NCBI GenBank assembly: GCA_947380915.1
Contig: CANCSY010000010.1
Coordinates: 1-33,452, forward strand
DNA from: Beijerinckiaceae bacterium
GTDB lineage: Bacteria > Pseudomonadota > Alphaproteobacteria > Rhizobiales > Beijerinckiaceae
DNA length: 33,452 nt
Reading direction: 5' to 3'
The notes under the pieces are model-generated. The model was given only the letters and a program-made list of their open reading frames with translations, did not search any database and had not been told where the DNA came from. The stretch's first letter is position 1. Every line of letters starts with the position of its first letter. The position numbers were made by a program, and so were the translations under genes. Below, in pieces: positions 1 through 8,996 of the stretch.

Positions 1-469
1 CGGCCTACCGGAGGTTGTCTCTCGGGCGATCAGTTGCAAAAGGTGTGGTTCACAGGGCTGGCCGCCCGTGGACGATCCCCGGCGTCAAAACCGGAGGTCC
101 GCACCCAGTCACCCGTCCGTCCGGCACTACGACCGGTCTGAGCCGATGAGGCTCACAAACCCAGGATGTGGAGAAGCGGCGGCCCAGACGGGTCCCTTCG
201 AAGCGTCAAGGCCCACCGTTTCCACTCAGCCAGAGCGGGAACGATCAGGGCTGGGGCCAAGAGCGGGAGCCTTGATCGAGAAATCCGCGCAGGGGGCGCC
301 GCGAGGCGATCATCCCAACACCACCATTGCGCCAAAACGGCGCCCCCCGCCCCTCAGGGGGCCATTGACGATCCACCAGCCCGGCGCGGTTTCGCGTGCG
401 GGATGAACGGCTTTCCGCCGCCGTCTCCATCACGCCTGAAGGCTGTTCGGTGGGGCTAATGGAGCTCTT
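1..469. other. Gene-free left end, no supportable gene
   Basis: GC-rich stretch downstream of the permease stop. All reading frames are short, overlap each other and resemble no family I recognise. Two small hairpins are visible: TGAGCC/GGCTCA around 139-155 and a CCCCT/AGGGG palindrome around 350-360. It could be a decayed mobile-element end or plain intergenic sequence. The transport ATPase that would normally follow the permease is not here. Confidence 0.5.
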
Positions 470-2224
470 CTAGGAAGCGGCGGCCAGCAGGCCGAAACGG
501 CGCGCGAGGACCCAGTAAAGAACAATGATCGGCGTCATCGCCACAAGCATCAGAAGCGCCAGCGCCGACGCCTGCCCAAGGCCGCCGCCAAGCCACAAGC
601 TCCAGATGACGACGGGCAATGTCGTATTGCCGCTGGAGGACAGAATGACCGCCAGCGTCAATTCGCGGAAGGTGAGCAGGGCGATCCAGAGCCATGCATA
701 AAGCAAGGTGGGCGAGAGCAGCGGCAGGAGGATGCGGCGGAAGATCCGCACCAGCGAAGCGCCGCTCATTTGCGCAGACTCTTCCAATTCCTTGTGGATC
801 TGAATGAAGCCGCTATTGGTCATGCGCGTTGCGTAACTGATGCGCGAAATCGTGAAGACGAGCAGCAAAAGCCAGATGGTCCCGTAAATCGGGATGGCCT
901 GTTGCAGCACATAGAGCGTCAACAAAAGCGCGCCGACGCCAAAGATCATGTTGGGCACCGCATGGGGCAGGAAGGCGACGAAGTCGAAAAACTCCTTGCC
1001 CGGCGCCTTGGAACGCAGAACCGCCCAGGAAAAGGCGAGGCTGATCGCAAGCGTGATGGTCGGCGTCAGCACCATCAGGATCGCGGTGTTGCGCACGCCC
1101 GTGAAAACCAGATCCCAGGGCTGGGACGCATAATGGCCGAACGAGACCATGGAAAGCGCATAGGCGGAAGGCATCTGGAAGAAGGGCAGCAGCGAACTCC
1201 AGCCAAGCAGGGAGATCGGCAACAATTTGCTCAGGGTGAAATAGAGCCCAAGGAAAGCCCAGACCGGATAAACCATCCACCCGAGCTTGAGAATGCGCGG
1301 CCGATAGGCTTTTCCGGTCACCACGGCGTACTGGCGCGACCGCTTCTGCATGAGGCCGTACCACCAGCTCAGGGCCGCCGCCAGCGCCATGACAATGGTG
1401 CTGAGCGCGGCGGCCACGCCATAGCGCGGCAGGACATCCTGCGGGCTGATGAGCAGATAGAGAAAGGTGCTGAAGGTGAAAACCCGGTTGCTCCAGCCAA
1501 TGATGGCGGGCACGTCGAAGGCGGCGAAGCCGATGGTGAAAATATAGATCGAGGCCGCCATGATGCCCGGCCAGGCGAGCGGCAGGGTCACGCGCCACAT
1601 GGTGCGCAGCCAGTTGGCGCGGCTGGTCTGCGCCGCCTCTTCCAGGGCTGGATCCATGGCGCGGAAGACCGCCGCCGTCATGATGAAGGCCAGGGGCGCG
1701 AGATTGAGCCCTTGCACCCAGCCCATGCCCATGACCGAGGCGATGTCGAAGGGAGAGTTGTCGAGCTCGAACAGCTGTTTCGCCCAGACATTCAGCAGCC
1801 CGATGCGCGGATGCATGAGGAAAAGCCAGCCCATGGCCGCAGCGAAGCCCGGGATCAGCATGCCGATGGTCATCAGCGTATAGAGCAGGGTCTTGCCGCG
1901 CAGGTCCGTTCGCTCGACGAGCCATGCTGCGGGAAGGCCGAACACCAGCGCAACCAGAAGGCTCACCACCGAAAAGCCGATTGTATTGATGAGCACATCC
2001 ACCGTGCGCCCGTCCGTGAAGACCTCCTGATAATTCTTCCAGCTGTAGCTGTGGACCTCCGCCCCGGGCGAACCTTCGATGACGCTGAGCCAGAGAATGA
2101 CCGCCAGATGCGCCAGAATGATGAAGCACACGGAGCCGACGCACAGGAGCATGGCGACCGACAGCGGCTCCAGGCGACCAAAAAGCTTCTGGCCCTGGAT
2201 TGGTTGCGCCGTGGTCGCGCTCAT
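470..2224 (-). CDS. ABC importer permease, fused two-domain FbpB/AfuB-type
   Basis: Inner-membrane permease of 584 residues, the length expected for the iron/thiamine/2-aminoethylphosphonate-type importers in which two permease domains are fused. The first hydrophobic segment is around residues 20-48, and each half carries a cytoplasmic ATPase-coupling (EAA) loop: LEEAAQTSRANW in the first half and LEESAQMSGASL in the second. The ATG start has GGGAGCAGG upstream and lies 25 bases after the binding-protein stop, so the two are co-transcribed with hyuAB. No ATP-binding subunit follows. The protein is clearly paralogous to the permease at 23.3-25.0 kb, sharing the SSSGNTTLPV/SSAGNTTLPV segment near the C terminus. 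Substrate is unknown; linkage to hyuAB suggests an organic compound rather than iron. Confidence 0.9.
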   Translation of the reverse strand: MSATTAQPIQGQKLFGRLEPLSVAMLLCVGSVCFIILAHLAVILWLSVIEGSPGAEVHSYSWKNYQEVFTDGRTVDVLINTIGFSVVSLLVALVFGLPAAWLVERTDLRGKTLLYTLMTIGMLIPGFAAAMGWLFLMHPRIGLLNVWAKQLFELDNSPFDIASVMGMGWVQGLNLAPLAFIMTAAVFRAMDPALEEAAQTSRANWLRTMWRVTLPLAWPGIMAASIYIFTIGFAAFDVPAIIGWSNRVFTFSTFLYLLISPQDVLPRYGVAAALSTIVMALAAALSWWYGLMQKRSRQYAVVTGKAYRPRILKLGWMVYPVWAFLGLYFTLSKLLPISLLGWSSLLPFFQMPSAYALSMVSFGHYASQPWDLVFTGVRNTAILMVLTPTITLAISLAFSWAVLRSKAPGKEFFDFVAFLPHAVPNMIFGVGALLLTLYVLQQAIPIYGTIWLLLLVFTISRISYATRMTNSGFIQIHKELEESAQMSGASLVRIFRRILLPLLSPTLLYAWLWIALLTFRELTLAVILSSSGNTTLPVVIWSLWLGGGLGQASALALLMLVAMTPIIVLYWVLARRFGLLAAAS

Positions 2225-2249
2225 GGCGCCTGCTCCCGATGCCGCTCAT

Positions 2250-3323
2250 TCATTTTGTCGTCACGATCTTGATGAGCTCGCGCTTGTGCTCGTCGATTTC
2301 GGGATGCTTGACCCACCACTGGATCGTCACTTCCTTGAACTTCACGTTCTGAGCATAATATGCCTGCATCTGCTTGCCGATCTGCGAGCCCGGGAAGGTA
2401 TGAAGATCCGCCTTCCATGTGTCCCAGGCGATCTTCTGCCCTTCTTCGGTCATCATGAAGACGGAGAAAAGCTTCGCGGCGTTGGGGTATTTCGCATTCT
2501 TGGGAACGCCCAGATAATAATAGCGCTGCTGCGCGGCATCCAGCGGCACCATCTGGTCCAGCGGTGCGCCGCGTTCCTTCCAGATCAGCGCATCCTGCCC
2601 GGTGCAATCCATGACCAGGGAGATGAATTCTCCGGTGGCGATGCGTTCGGCGTCGCCGCAGCGGATGAGCCCCGCCAGTTGCTTGTTCAGCTTGGTGACA
2701 TAGTCGAAGGTCTTGTCCTTGCCCCAGACATCGTCGGCCACCAGAACGTCGAAACTTGCGGCATAGGGGGTCGAGGCGACCTTGCCCTTCCACTCCGGCT
2801 TCAGGAAATCGGCCACGGTTGTCGGCTTCGATGGCGCCAGTTTCGAATTATAGGTGACGCCGGACAGGCCCGTGACGACGCGGACGAACTGATTGTCGAT
2901 TTCGAGATACTCGGGACTGATGCGCTCGGGCAGAAACTTCTTCCAGTCAGGCGCTTCGAACATGTTGAAGGTGACCAGCGGCGCGATCTGCGCAGCCGAG
3001 CCCAGATAGACATCGACGCTGGCCTGCTGCTTGGCCTGATATTCGGTCGCCAGTTGGTTGGCGATGCGGGCCATCTCGGCGCCCGGCGCGAAATTGATCT
3101 TCACATTCGAGCCGAACAATTTGTTCATGCCCGCTTCGATCCGCGTGGCGCCCTGGCTTCCGCCGAGGGAGGACTGGCTCCAGCTGAGATTGAGGCGTCC
3201 CTCCTTCGTGGCGGCCGCTACAAGGGCTTTCAACTCATCCGTCATCTCGGCGGCGTTGGCGCCTGCGCCCAGCAGGGCCATGGCGGCGCAAGTCACGGCG
3301 ACTTTTGAGAAACGTTTCATCAT
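2250..3323 (-). CDS. ABC transporter solute-binding protein, family 1 (iron/thiamine-type fold)
   Basis: Periplasmic binding protein of 357 residues. The ATG at 3323 is chosen because GGGAGGGAG sits 6 bases upstream and the following 25 residues form a typical signal peptide (MMKRF, hydrophobic core, ending GANAA). The body has landmarks of the family: FLKPEWKGKV, the IRCG...GEF segment and a C-terminal PKNAKYPNAAKLF...EEGQ motif common to FbpA/PhnS-like proteins. It lies 43 bases after hyuB and 25 bases before the permease, in one operon. It is paralogous to the binding protein at 22.16-23.25 kb. The ferric tyrosine ligands of true FbpA cannot be confirmed by eye, so the ligand should be regarded as unknown, plausibly the hydantoinase substrate. 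Confidence 0.9.
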   Translation of the reverse strand: MMKRFSKVAVTCAAMALLGAGANAAEMTDELKALVAAATKEGRLNLSWSQSSLGGSQGATRIEAGMNKLFGSNVKINFAPGAEMARIANQLATEYQAKQQASVDVYLGSAAQIAPLVTFNMFEAPDWKKFLPERISPEYLEIDNQFVRVVTGLSGVTYNSKLAPSKPTTVADFLKPEWKGKVASTPYAASFDVLVADDVWGKDKTFDYVTKLNKQLAGLIRCGDAERIATGEFISLVMDCTGQDALIWKERGAPLDQMVPLDAAQQRYYYLGVPKNAKYPNAAKLFSVFMMTEEGQKIAWDTWKADLHTFPGSQIGKQMQAYYAQNVKFKEVTIQWWVKHPEIDEHKRELIKIVTTK

Positions 3324-3366
3324 GGCGCTCTCCCTCCCGAATTCAGCCTCTATGGGCCATTTCACC

Positions 3367-5091
3367 TCATGCCCGGCGCGTCGCGCGTCCGTTCGCGTCG
3401 ATCACCACATTATAAATGCTTTCGGCGGCTGCGCGCGTAATATAGCCTTCGTTCAGGTCACGCTGCAGCAGGGCGAGATCACGCTCTTCGACCGGGCCGT
3501 AACCGCCGCCTCCGCCCGTTGAGAGAATGACAAGCTCGCCTGCTTTCAGTTCTTCGCCGCGCGCCTTGCACATGGATGTGGCCTCGCCCGTCTTCTCGTT
3601 GATGACCGTCACGCTCCCCGACAGCGCATCCTTGCCGCCCAGGACGCCCCATGCAGGGTGATTCGTGCGGTCAAGATTTGTTTGCAGCAGGCAGTTCTCG
3701 AGGATCCGGTATTTCTTTTCGAAGCCCAGGCCACCGCGGAATTTTCCCGCGCCGCCGGAGTCCGCGCGCAGCGCAAAGGACTCGATACGGAAAGGAAGAA
3801 GGCGCTCCTGCAGTTCCAGCGGGATGAGCCGCGTGTCGCCATGAGCCATGGTGCGATAGGGGCCCGAACCATCGTGGGTTGCGCAGGCGCCCCAGCCGCC
3901 ATGGCCGCTGTCATGTCCATTGAAGGTGCGGCCATTGGCGCGTCGACCAAAGAGGCGAAAGCCCGAGTGGGTGCCGAAATGGCCGCCTGTGACACGATCG
4001 GGCAAGGCCTTTTCCAGCGCCTTGATGACAGCGTCGATGACCGTGGGAAACGGCATGGGATAATTGGCCATGGGCGCCGTGGGATCGGCGCTGAGGATCT
4101 TGCCCATGGGCAGAATGAGCTTCAGCGGACGAAAGAGCCCTTCATTGGCTGGTTCATCCGGCGCCACGAGATAGCGGAAGGCGACGCGCGCGGTGGTCAA
4201 CCCGCCGCCATGATAGCCTGAATTGATCGATCCCTTGGCCTGATCGGCGATGCCTGTGTAGTCGACCGTGATCTCGTCGCCCGCGATGGTCACCTTCACC
4301 TTGATGGGAATGGGTTGATCGCCCTCGCCATCATTGTCGAGCCAGGTCTCGTGGGTATATTCCCCATCGGGGAGGGCGCGAATATGGGCGCGCGCCGCCG
4401 CCTCCGCCTGATCAAGGATGATATCGATGGCGGTGCGGAACGTGTCGACGCCATATTTCTCGATCAGGTTCGAAACGAGGCTGCGGCCGAGGAAACAACC
4501 CGCCAGTTGCGCCTGGATGTCCCCCATCAATTCGGTTGGCAGACGGGTGTTGTTTTCGATGATCCGATAGACTTCCTCGATCGGCTCGCCTTTTGACCAC
4601 ATTTTCACGGTTCGCAGTTGCAGCCCCTCCATGAAGATGTCGTTGGAATGGGTCATGGTGCCGCCAATGTCGATCCAGTGCACATTGATGGCGAAAAAGC
4701 CGATGAGGTTGCCCGTCCCATCCGCATGTTCGGCAATGGGCGTATACATGACGGTATTGTTGAGATGCTGGCCTTGCACGGCGGCATGATTGCAAACGAT
4801 CACATCGCCATAATGCAGGCGGTCGAGACCATAGATCTGCAGCCCGTCGCGTACGGCCGTGCCGACAGAATCCGCGACGAAGGGCGGCATGCCGCCCGTG
4901 CATTGCGCCACAAGCCGCCCGTCGATATCGGTCAGGCCCACGGCGAAGTCGTTATATTCATAGATATAGGGGCTGAAGGCAGTCCGCTTGATATTCGCGT
5001 CGATCTGGTTGCAGGTCGAGATGAGGCCATAACGGATCACTTCAAGGGTGATCGGATCAATGGTCGCTTTAGAGGGTACAGGCTGCGTCAT
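3367..5091 (-). CDS. hyuB: Hydantoinase B/oxoprolinase family protein
   Basis: Large catalytic partner of HyuA in ATP-dependent ring opening or carboxylation (N-methylhydantoinase, 5-oxoprolinase, acetone/acetophenone carboxylase families); cytoplasmic. The 574 residues match the normal HyuB length. The start ATG at 5091 is preceded by GGGAGAG and is followed by the usual opening DPITLEVIRYGL. Other family hallmarks are the NDFAVGLTD segment, VHWIDIGGTMTHSND, a glycine-rich GGWGACATHDGSG and a C-terminal GGGGGYGP. The gene overlaps the end of hyuA by 23 bases, implying translational coupling, and the transporter genes follow. The family covers many substrates, so hydantoin hydrolysis itself is not demonstrated. 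Confidence 0.93.
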   Translation of the reverse strand: MTQPVPSKATIDPITLEVIRYGLISTCNQIDANIKRTAFSPYIYEYNDFAVGLTDIDGRLVAQCTGGMPPFVADSVGTAVRDGLQIYGLDRLHYGDVIVCNHAAVQGQHLNNTVMYTPIAEHADGTGNLIGFFAINVHWIDIGGTMTHSNDIFMEGLQLRTVKMWSKGEPIEEVYRIIENNTRLPTELMGDIQAQLAGCFLGRSLVSNLIEKYGVDTFRTAIDIILDQAEAAARAHIRALPDGEYTHETWLDNDGEGDQPIPIKVKVTIAGDEITVDYTGIADQAKGSINSGYHGGGLTTARVAFRYLVAPDEPANEGLFRPLKLILPMGKILSADPTAPMANYPMPFPTVIDAVIKALEKALPDRVTGGHFGTHSGFRLFGRRANGRTFNGHDSGHGGWGACATHDGSGPYRTMAHGDTRLIPLELQERLLPFRIESFALRADSGGAGKFRGGLGFEKKYRILENCLLQTNLDRTNHPAWGVLGGKDALSGSVTVINEKTGEATSMCKARGEELKAGELVILSTGGGGGYGPVEERDLALLQRDLNEGYITRAAAESIYNVVIDANGRATRRA

Positions 5092-7150
5092 GCGCTCTCT
5101 CCCTTGCCCCGTCACAATGGATGCGGATTTCGCGCAGCGGCCCGATTTCGAACCGGTCGTCGGGGCCGACGAGGGTGGTCGAGCCATATTCCTCGATCAC
5201 TGCGGGTCCATCCGCCTTGAAGCCGCAGGCCAACGCCTCACGCTGATAGACGGCGGCCTGTACGAAGCCACCCTTTTCCTTGAAGTAGATTGGACGTGAT
5301 CCCGGCGCGGTGGTGACCTGCGCGTCGATGATCAGATTCTTGAGATCCGGCCTTTGCTGACGGGCGAAGGCTGACAGGTGCAAGGCCTGCAATTCTGCGG
5401 GATTCGTCGGATCCGCATGTCCATAGCGACGCTTGTAGTCACGCTCGAAGGCGGCGCGAATGGCCGCCAGATCGCCTATCTGATCGACAGGCACCTTGAT
5501 GTTGTGGCGTTGCCCGAGATAGCGCATCTCGGCGTGACGCTCGAAGAAGATATCCTGCGCGCCGAATTCCTTGACGAGCGAGGCTGCGGCCTCGCGCTCC
5601 ATATCGGCAAAGGCGTCCTGCACTTCGGGGATGACCTCTGCTGACAGCAGGCCCGTGAAAGTCTCCGACAGGTCGATGCGCGCATCCGCCAGCAACATGC
5701 CGATGGCCGAGAAGTTGCCGGGGGCAGGCGGGATCACCAGCATGGGGATGGAGAGTTCGCGGGCCAGAGCCGCGCCATGCAAGGGGCCGCCCCCGCCATA
5801 GCTGAAGAGCACGAAGTCGCGCGGATCAAGGCCATGCTCGACGGACACCTGACGGATGGCGCCTGCCATGGTGACAGTCGCCAGCGCCAGAATCCCATCG
5901 GCGGTGCGCAGGACGCCCTCTTCGCCTTCAAATCCGAGAGGCTCGGCGAGCCTGCGAATGGCGTTTCTCGCGCCCTGGGTATCGAGGGTCAATTGACCGC
6001 CAAGAAAGCTATCGGGGTTCAATCGCCCCAGAACGAGATTCGCGTCGGTCACAGTCGCCTCCACGCCTCCCCGTCGATAGCAGACGGGGCCTGGCGTCGA
6101 ACCCGCGCTGCGCGGGCCCACATGCAGGCGATTTTGCCCGTCGATCCAGGCGACAGATCCACCCCCGGAGCCCACCTCGACGATATCGATGACTGGCGAC
6201 TTGATGGGAAAGCCCTGGACATAGCCATTGGCGTAATAAATGGACTCGACATTGAACCGCCCATTTTCAACCAGGGCGCATTTGGCGGTAGTGCCGCCCA
6301 TATCGAAGGCCACCACATTCTTGAAGTCGAGTTCTTCGGCGTAAGCGCCGGCCCCGATGCAGCCCCCGATCGGACCGGATTCAACAAGGCTCACGGGCTG
6401 GCGACAGGTGCGCTCGACAGACAGCAAACCACCATTCGAGCCCATCATGAAAAGCGGGCCTTCAAAGCCGCGCTGCTTCATATCCTCCTCGAGCCTGCGG
6501 ATATAAGTGTTTACCTGCGGGCCTACATAGGCGTTGGCGGCTACCGTGGAGGTGCGCTCATATTCATACCATTCGCGCGTGAGATCTGTGCTGTGGGTGA
6601 TATAGACGCCTGGCAGTCGCTCGCGCAGCCGCGCGGCCGCAACCTCCTCATGCTCTGGGTTTGCGTAGGAGTTCATGAAGAAGATGGCGACGGACTCCAC
6701 ACCCGCCGCACGCAATTCATCGGCCAGCGTGTCGAGAGCCGCAAGATCGAGAGGTTCGATAACCTTCCCGAAGGTGTCGATACGCTCGGGCGTTTCAAAG
6801 CGCAGCGAACGGGGAATGAGCGGTTCGTCTCGCCTGTAATGGAGATCGAAAGGATCCGGCCTGTTGCCGCGCGCGATTTCCAGAATGTCGCGAAAACCCT
6901 TTGTCGTCACAAGGGCAGCCCTGGCTCCACGCCGCTGGATATAGGCGTTGATGACCAGAGTGGTGCCGTGGTTGATGTGATGCGCCTGGTCAGGCGTGAG
7001 GCCGGCCTTCTCGAAGCAATCGAGAATGCCCTCGACGAAGTTCCCATAGGTCGTCGCGCTCTTCGTATAAACGACGCGGCGGGTATCATGATCATAGCCT
7101 ACAAGATCGGTGAAAGTCCCGCCAATATCGACGGCGACGGCATATGACAT
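5069..7150 (-). CDS. hyuA: Hydantoinase/oxoprolinase A subunit (ATPase-type)
   Basis: ATP-hydrolysing subunit that pairs with HyuB, probably activating the substrate by phosphorylation in the cytoplasm. It has 693 residues, normal for the family. The chosen start (ATG, 7150) opens directly into the actin-like nucleotide-binding motif DIGGTFTDL at residues 8-16; a longer upstream reading frame lacks family similarity. Further hallmarks are HGTTLVINA, SNGGLLS, SGPIGG, FDMGGTTAKCALV, the SGGGSVAW and GPRSAGSTPGPVCY loop, and YGGGGPLHG. First gene of the hyuA-hyuB-binding protein-permease operon. The 596-base divergent gap upstream should hold its promoter. It could belong to a methylhydantoinase, oxoprolinase or ketone carboxylase system; a third (gamma) carboxylase subunit is not present, favouring a hydrolase. 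Confidence 0.93.
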   Translation of the reverse strand: MSYAVAVDIGGTFTDLVGYDHDTRRVVYTKSATTYGNFVEGILDCFEKAGLTPDQAHHINHGTTLVINAYIQRRGARAALVTTKGFRDILEIARGNRPDPFDLHYRRDEPLIPRSLRFETPERIDTFGKVIEPLDLAALDTLADELRAAGVESVAIFFMNSYANPEHEEVAAARLRERLPGVYITHSTDLTREWYEYERTSTVAANAYVGPQVNTYIRRLEEDMKQRGFEGPLFMMGSNGGLLSVERTCRQPVSLVESGPIGGCIGAGAYAEELDFKNVVAFDMGGTTAKCALVENGRFNVESIYYANGYVQGFPIKSPVIDIVEVGSGGGSVAWIDGQNRLHVGPRSAGSTPGPVCYRRGGVEATVTDANLVLGRLNPDSFLGGQLTLDTQGARNAIRRLAEPLGFEGEEGVLRTADGILALATVTMAGAIRQVSVEHGLDPRDFVLFSYGGGGPLHGAALARELSIPMLVIPPAPGNFSAIGMLLADARIDLSETFTGLLSAEVIPEVQDAFADMEREAAASLVKEFGAQDIFFERHAEMRYLGQRHNIKVPVDQIGDLAAIRAAFERDYKRRYGHADPTNPAELQALHLSAFARQQRPDLKNLIIDAQVTTAPGSRPIYFKEKGGFVQAAVYQREALACGFKADGPAVIEEYGSTTLVGPDDRFEIGPLREIRIHCDGARERAHDAACTL

Positions 7151-7746
7151 TCGAGCGTCTCCAGATCCCGTGACGCGCCCCCGTTTTCGGGGCGTCGTTC
7201 TCTTCGATGCGATCGAAACTCCGTTGCCCGACAGTGAATCGAGCGGGAGGTAAGCATGATTCAAATTTTCCCAAATTGCGGAAAAATGTTTATTGTTTTG
7301 GATTTTAGGCAGTCGCTGCTGGGCTTGTCAATGCGGTCGAGATCAATGCTGAAGCTGCCGGACACCGGTGATTTCAAGGCGCCTCCGCCAAGGCGGGGAA
7401 GGCCTGCACGCCTGTCTCCCGTCAAGGCGGGCCATACGACTGTCCTGATCGGTCTTGATCTGCTCAAGCACATTGCAGTTGCACGCAGGCCTTTGGCGCT
7501 GAGTGGGATCGAAGTCCGACGATGTCGTGGATTGCTTGTCGCCACGCAAGACAAACATCAGGCGAGTGTTCATTGAAGAAGTTGGCCAGAAGCAGACTTT
7601 GTAGGTTGGTCCCGATCACGGTGGATCCATCGTGAAAGTCGAGCCACTTGCTTGAGATGAATGACGCATGTTACCTTTTTAGAATGGCGGGTCGAGCAGG
7701 CTCGCCCCCTTCAGAATAATCCAAAAAATTCGTGGGAGGTATTGGG
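7151..7746. promoter_or_regulatory. Divergent intergenic region with candidate operator
   Basis: A 596-base gap between hyuA (minus) and the small membrane-protein cluster (plus). An AT-rich tract at 7260-7310 contains an inverted repeat, TTTTCC-N8-GGAAAA (7266-7285), about 115 bases upstream of hyuA. Near the plus-strand gene a bulged GC-rich hairpin lies at about 7686-7708 in the leader, before the ribosome site at 7731-7740. No regulator gene is adjacent and no convincing protein is encoded in the gap. The promoter assignment is inference. Confidence 0.4.
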
Positions 7747-8205
7747 ATGATGACGTTTCTTTTTGTCATGCACGGCCTTCTCGCGATTTTGCTTCTTGGC
7801 GCAATCACCCATCAGGCTATTGCGCTCTGGATACCCTCCAGATTACCCGACCCCAATTTCGTTGGACGGGTTCGGGCGGTGAAGGCTGCCAGTTACACCA
7901 ACGCCATCATCATTCTTTTTCTGCTGACTTTTGCGCTTGGCGCCGTGGGCTACCCAACCTATCGCATTGGCGCCCGAGTCTTTATGGAGAACCTTCGTAT
8001 GGGGGCTGCAGTCGGATCCTTCGAGGTCAAGGAGCATCTCGTCAGTTTTGCCTTGGGGCTTTTGCCGGCCTACTGGTATTTCTGGCGCCAGCCTCTTGAT
8101 CCCGGACATGGGTGGACGCGAAAGCTCATCGTCTTGTTGATGACAGTCTTTATCTGGGCCGGCTTCCTTGTGGGGCACGTTCTAAACAATATCAGAGGAG
8201 TGTGA
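7747..8205 (+). CDS. Four-helix inner-membrane protein with intramembrane histidines, unknown function
   Basis: I do not recognise the family. The ATG at 7747 is chosen because GTGGGAGGT ends 6 bases upstream; 152 residues. Four hydrophobic segments are visible, roughly residues 4-28, 50-68, 96-113 and 126-146. Histidines lie in or at the ends of these helices: H9 and H22 on the first, H97 on the third and H144 on the fourth. The 13-residue separation of H9 and H22 puts one near each membrane face, a spacing like haem-ligand pairs of b-type cytochromes. That is inference, not demonstrated. It is followed after one base by a second membrane-protein gene, forming an apparent operon. Confidence 0.75.
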   Translation: MMTFLFVMHGLLAILLLGAITHQAIALWIPSRLPDPNFVGRVRAVKAASYTNAIIILFLLTFALGAVGYPTYRIGARVFMENLRMGAAVGSFEVKEHLVSFALGLLPAYWYFWRQPLDPGHGWTRKLIVLLMTVFIWAGFLVGHVLNNIRGV

Positions 8206-8206
8206 G

Positions 8207-8545
8207 ATGAGCCTGTCACGCGCTTGTCCGGCCTTTTCGGTTGCGTTCATGATCATCTATCTCGCATCCATGTATCTGCATCCGAACCTCACTTTGTTCA
8301 CTTACGCGCCAAGGTCAGGCGATTGGTACATGGGAATTCCCGACCTCGGGCGAGGTGGCCCGGGATTGTATTGGTTCAGTTGGTTGACCACGGCTTTCGT
8401 GGCGGGAACCGGGGCAGGCGTCTTTGCGCTTTTCGTTCCGCAGAGGCTTGATAAGCGCGTTTGGTCTGGCTGGGTTTGGGTTGTTCCTGTTCTGCTCACT
8501 CTCTTCCTTCTCTATATCGAACGCACATGGTTTGGCTTCAAATGA
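8207..8545 (+). CDS. Small three-helix membrane protein, unknown function
   Basis: 112 residues with no family I recognise. The start ATG lies one base after the preceding stop, with AGAGGAG 6 bases upstream, so the two are translationally linked. Hydrophobic segments are around residues 8-24, 50-74 and 84-104. The loop after the first helix is rich in Tyr, Trp, Gly and Pro (YAPRSGDWYMGIPDLGRGGP), probably an exported loop that contacts a partner. Its position between another membrane protein and two exported proteins suggests a membrane complex with a periplasmic face. Confidence 0.7.
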   Translation: MSLSRACPAFSVAFMIIYLASMYLHPNLTLFTYAPRSGDWYMGIPDLGRGGPGLYWFSWLTTAFVAGTGAGVFALFVPQRLDKRVWSGWVWVVPVLLTLFLLYIERTWFGFK

Positions 8546-8577
8546 GATCGGTCAAAAACTGTTCGAGGAAGATCGAT

Positions 8578-8988
8578 ATGCGCCTTTTGCTGCTTCGGAC
8601 GATGTTTTGGATTGGTCTGGCGACCGGCTTGATTGCTGTGCACAGCTTTCAGGCGATCGCTGGCGGAGGGTCTTTTGACGAGACCGATGACCATGATGAT
8701 GATTCGGGGCCTCCATTCATTGGCGATGTGAAAGACAAGAATGGAGGGCCAATCGCAGATGCGAAAGTGTCAGTCACAATGGCGGCCTATAACTCAAGCG
8801 TCTTCATGCGCGCCGATGATCAGGGGCATTTCAATATCAAGGGGTTCGATAAGAGCATCGATCCCAACGAGATCGAAATCGCATGCAGCATGGAAGGGTA
8901 CAAGCCCTATGCAATCAGTCGTCAGCCAACAGGTCCAGATCCGCGATCTCCGATCGAGGTGATCTGCCTCCTTGAAAAAACACGTTAG
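8578..8988 (+). CDS. Exported protein with carboxypeptidase-regulatory-like fold
   Basis: 136 residues, periplasmic. ATG 8578 is chosen: GAGGAA lies 7 bases upstream and the next 29 or so residues form a signal peptide (MRLLLL start, hydrophobic core, ending SFQAIAG). The mature N terminus has an acidic and His-containing stretch (ETDDHDDDSG). Next comes a beta-sandwich pattern of the carboxypeptidase-regulatory-like/transthyretin type: VKDKNGGPIADAKVSV, DDQGHFNIKGF and EGYKPY. Cysteines are present in IACSME and EVICLL and may form a disulfide. Such domains bind sugars or partners or act as spacers. It is third of four tightly spaced genes. The exact role is unknown. Confidence 0.75.
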   Translation: MRLLLLRTMFWIGLATGLIAVHSFQAIAGGGSFDETDDHDDDSGPPFIGDVKDKNGGPIADAKVSVTMAAYNSSVFMRADDQGHFNIKGFDKSIDPNEIEIACSMEGYKPYAISRQPTGPDPRSPIEVICLLEKTR

Positions 8989-8996
8989 GCTATTCC

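Noticed and set aside
1..469. Possible transposase or RNA gene at the left edge
   Set aside because: No conserved motif, terminal inverted repeat or RNA fold that I could support by eye.
770..2272. Long plus-strand open frame (500 codons) opposite the permease
   Set aside because: It is antisense to a clear permease gene and its product is His/Arg/Gln-rich low-complexity with no family resemblance; typical shadow in GC-rich DNA.
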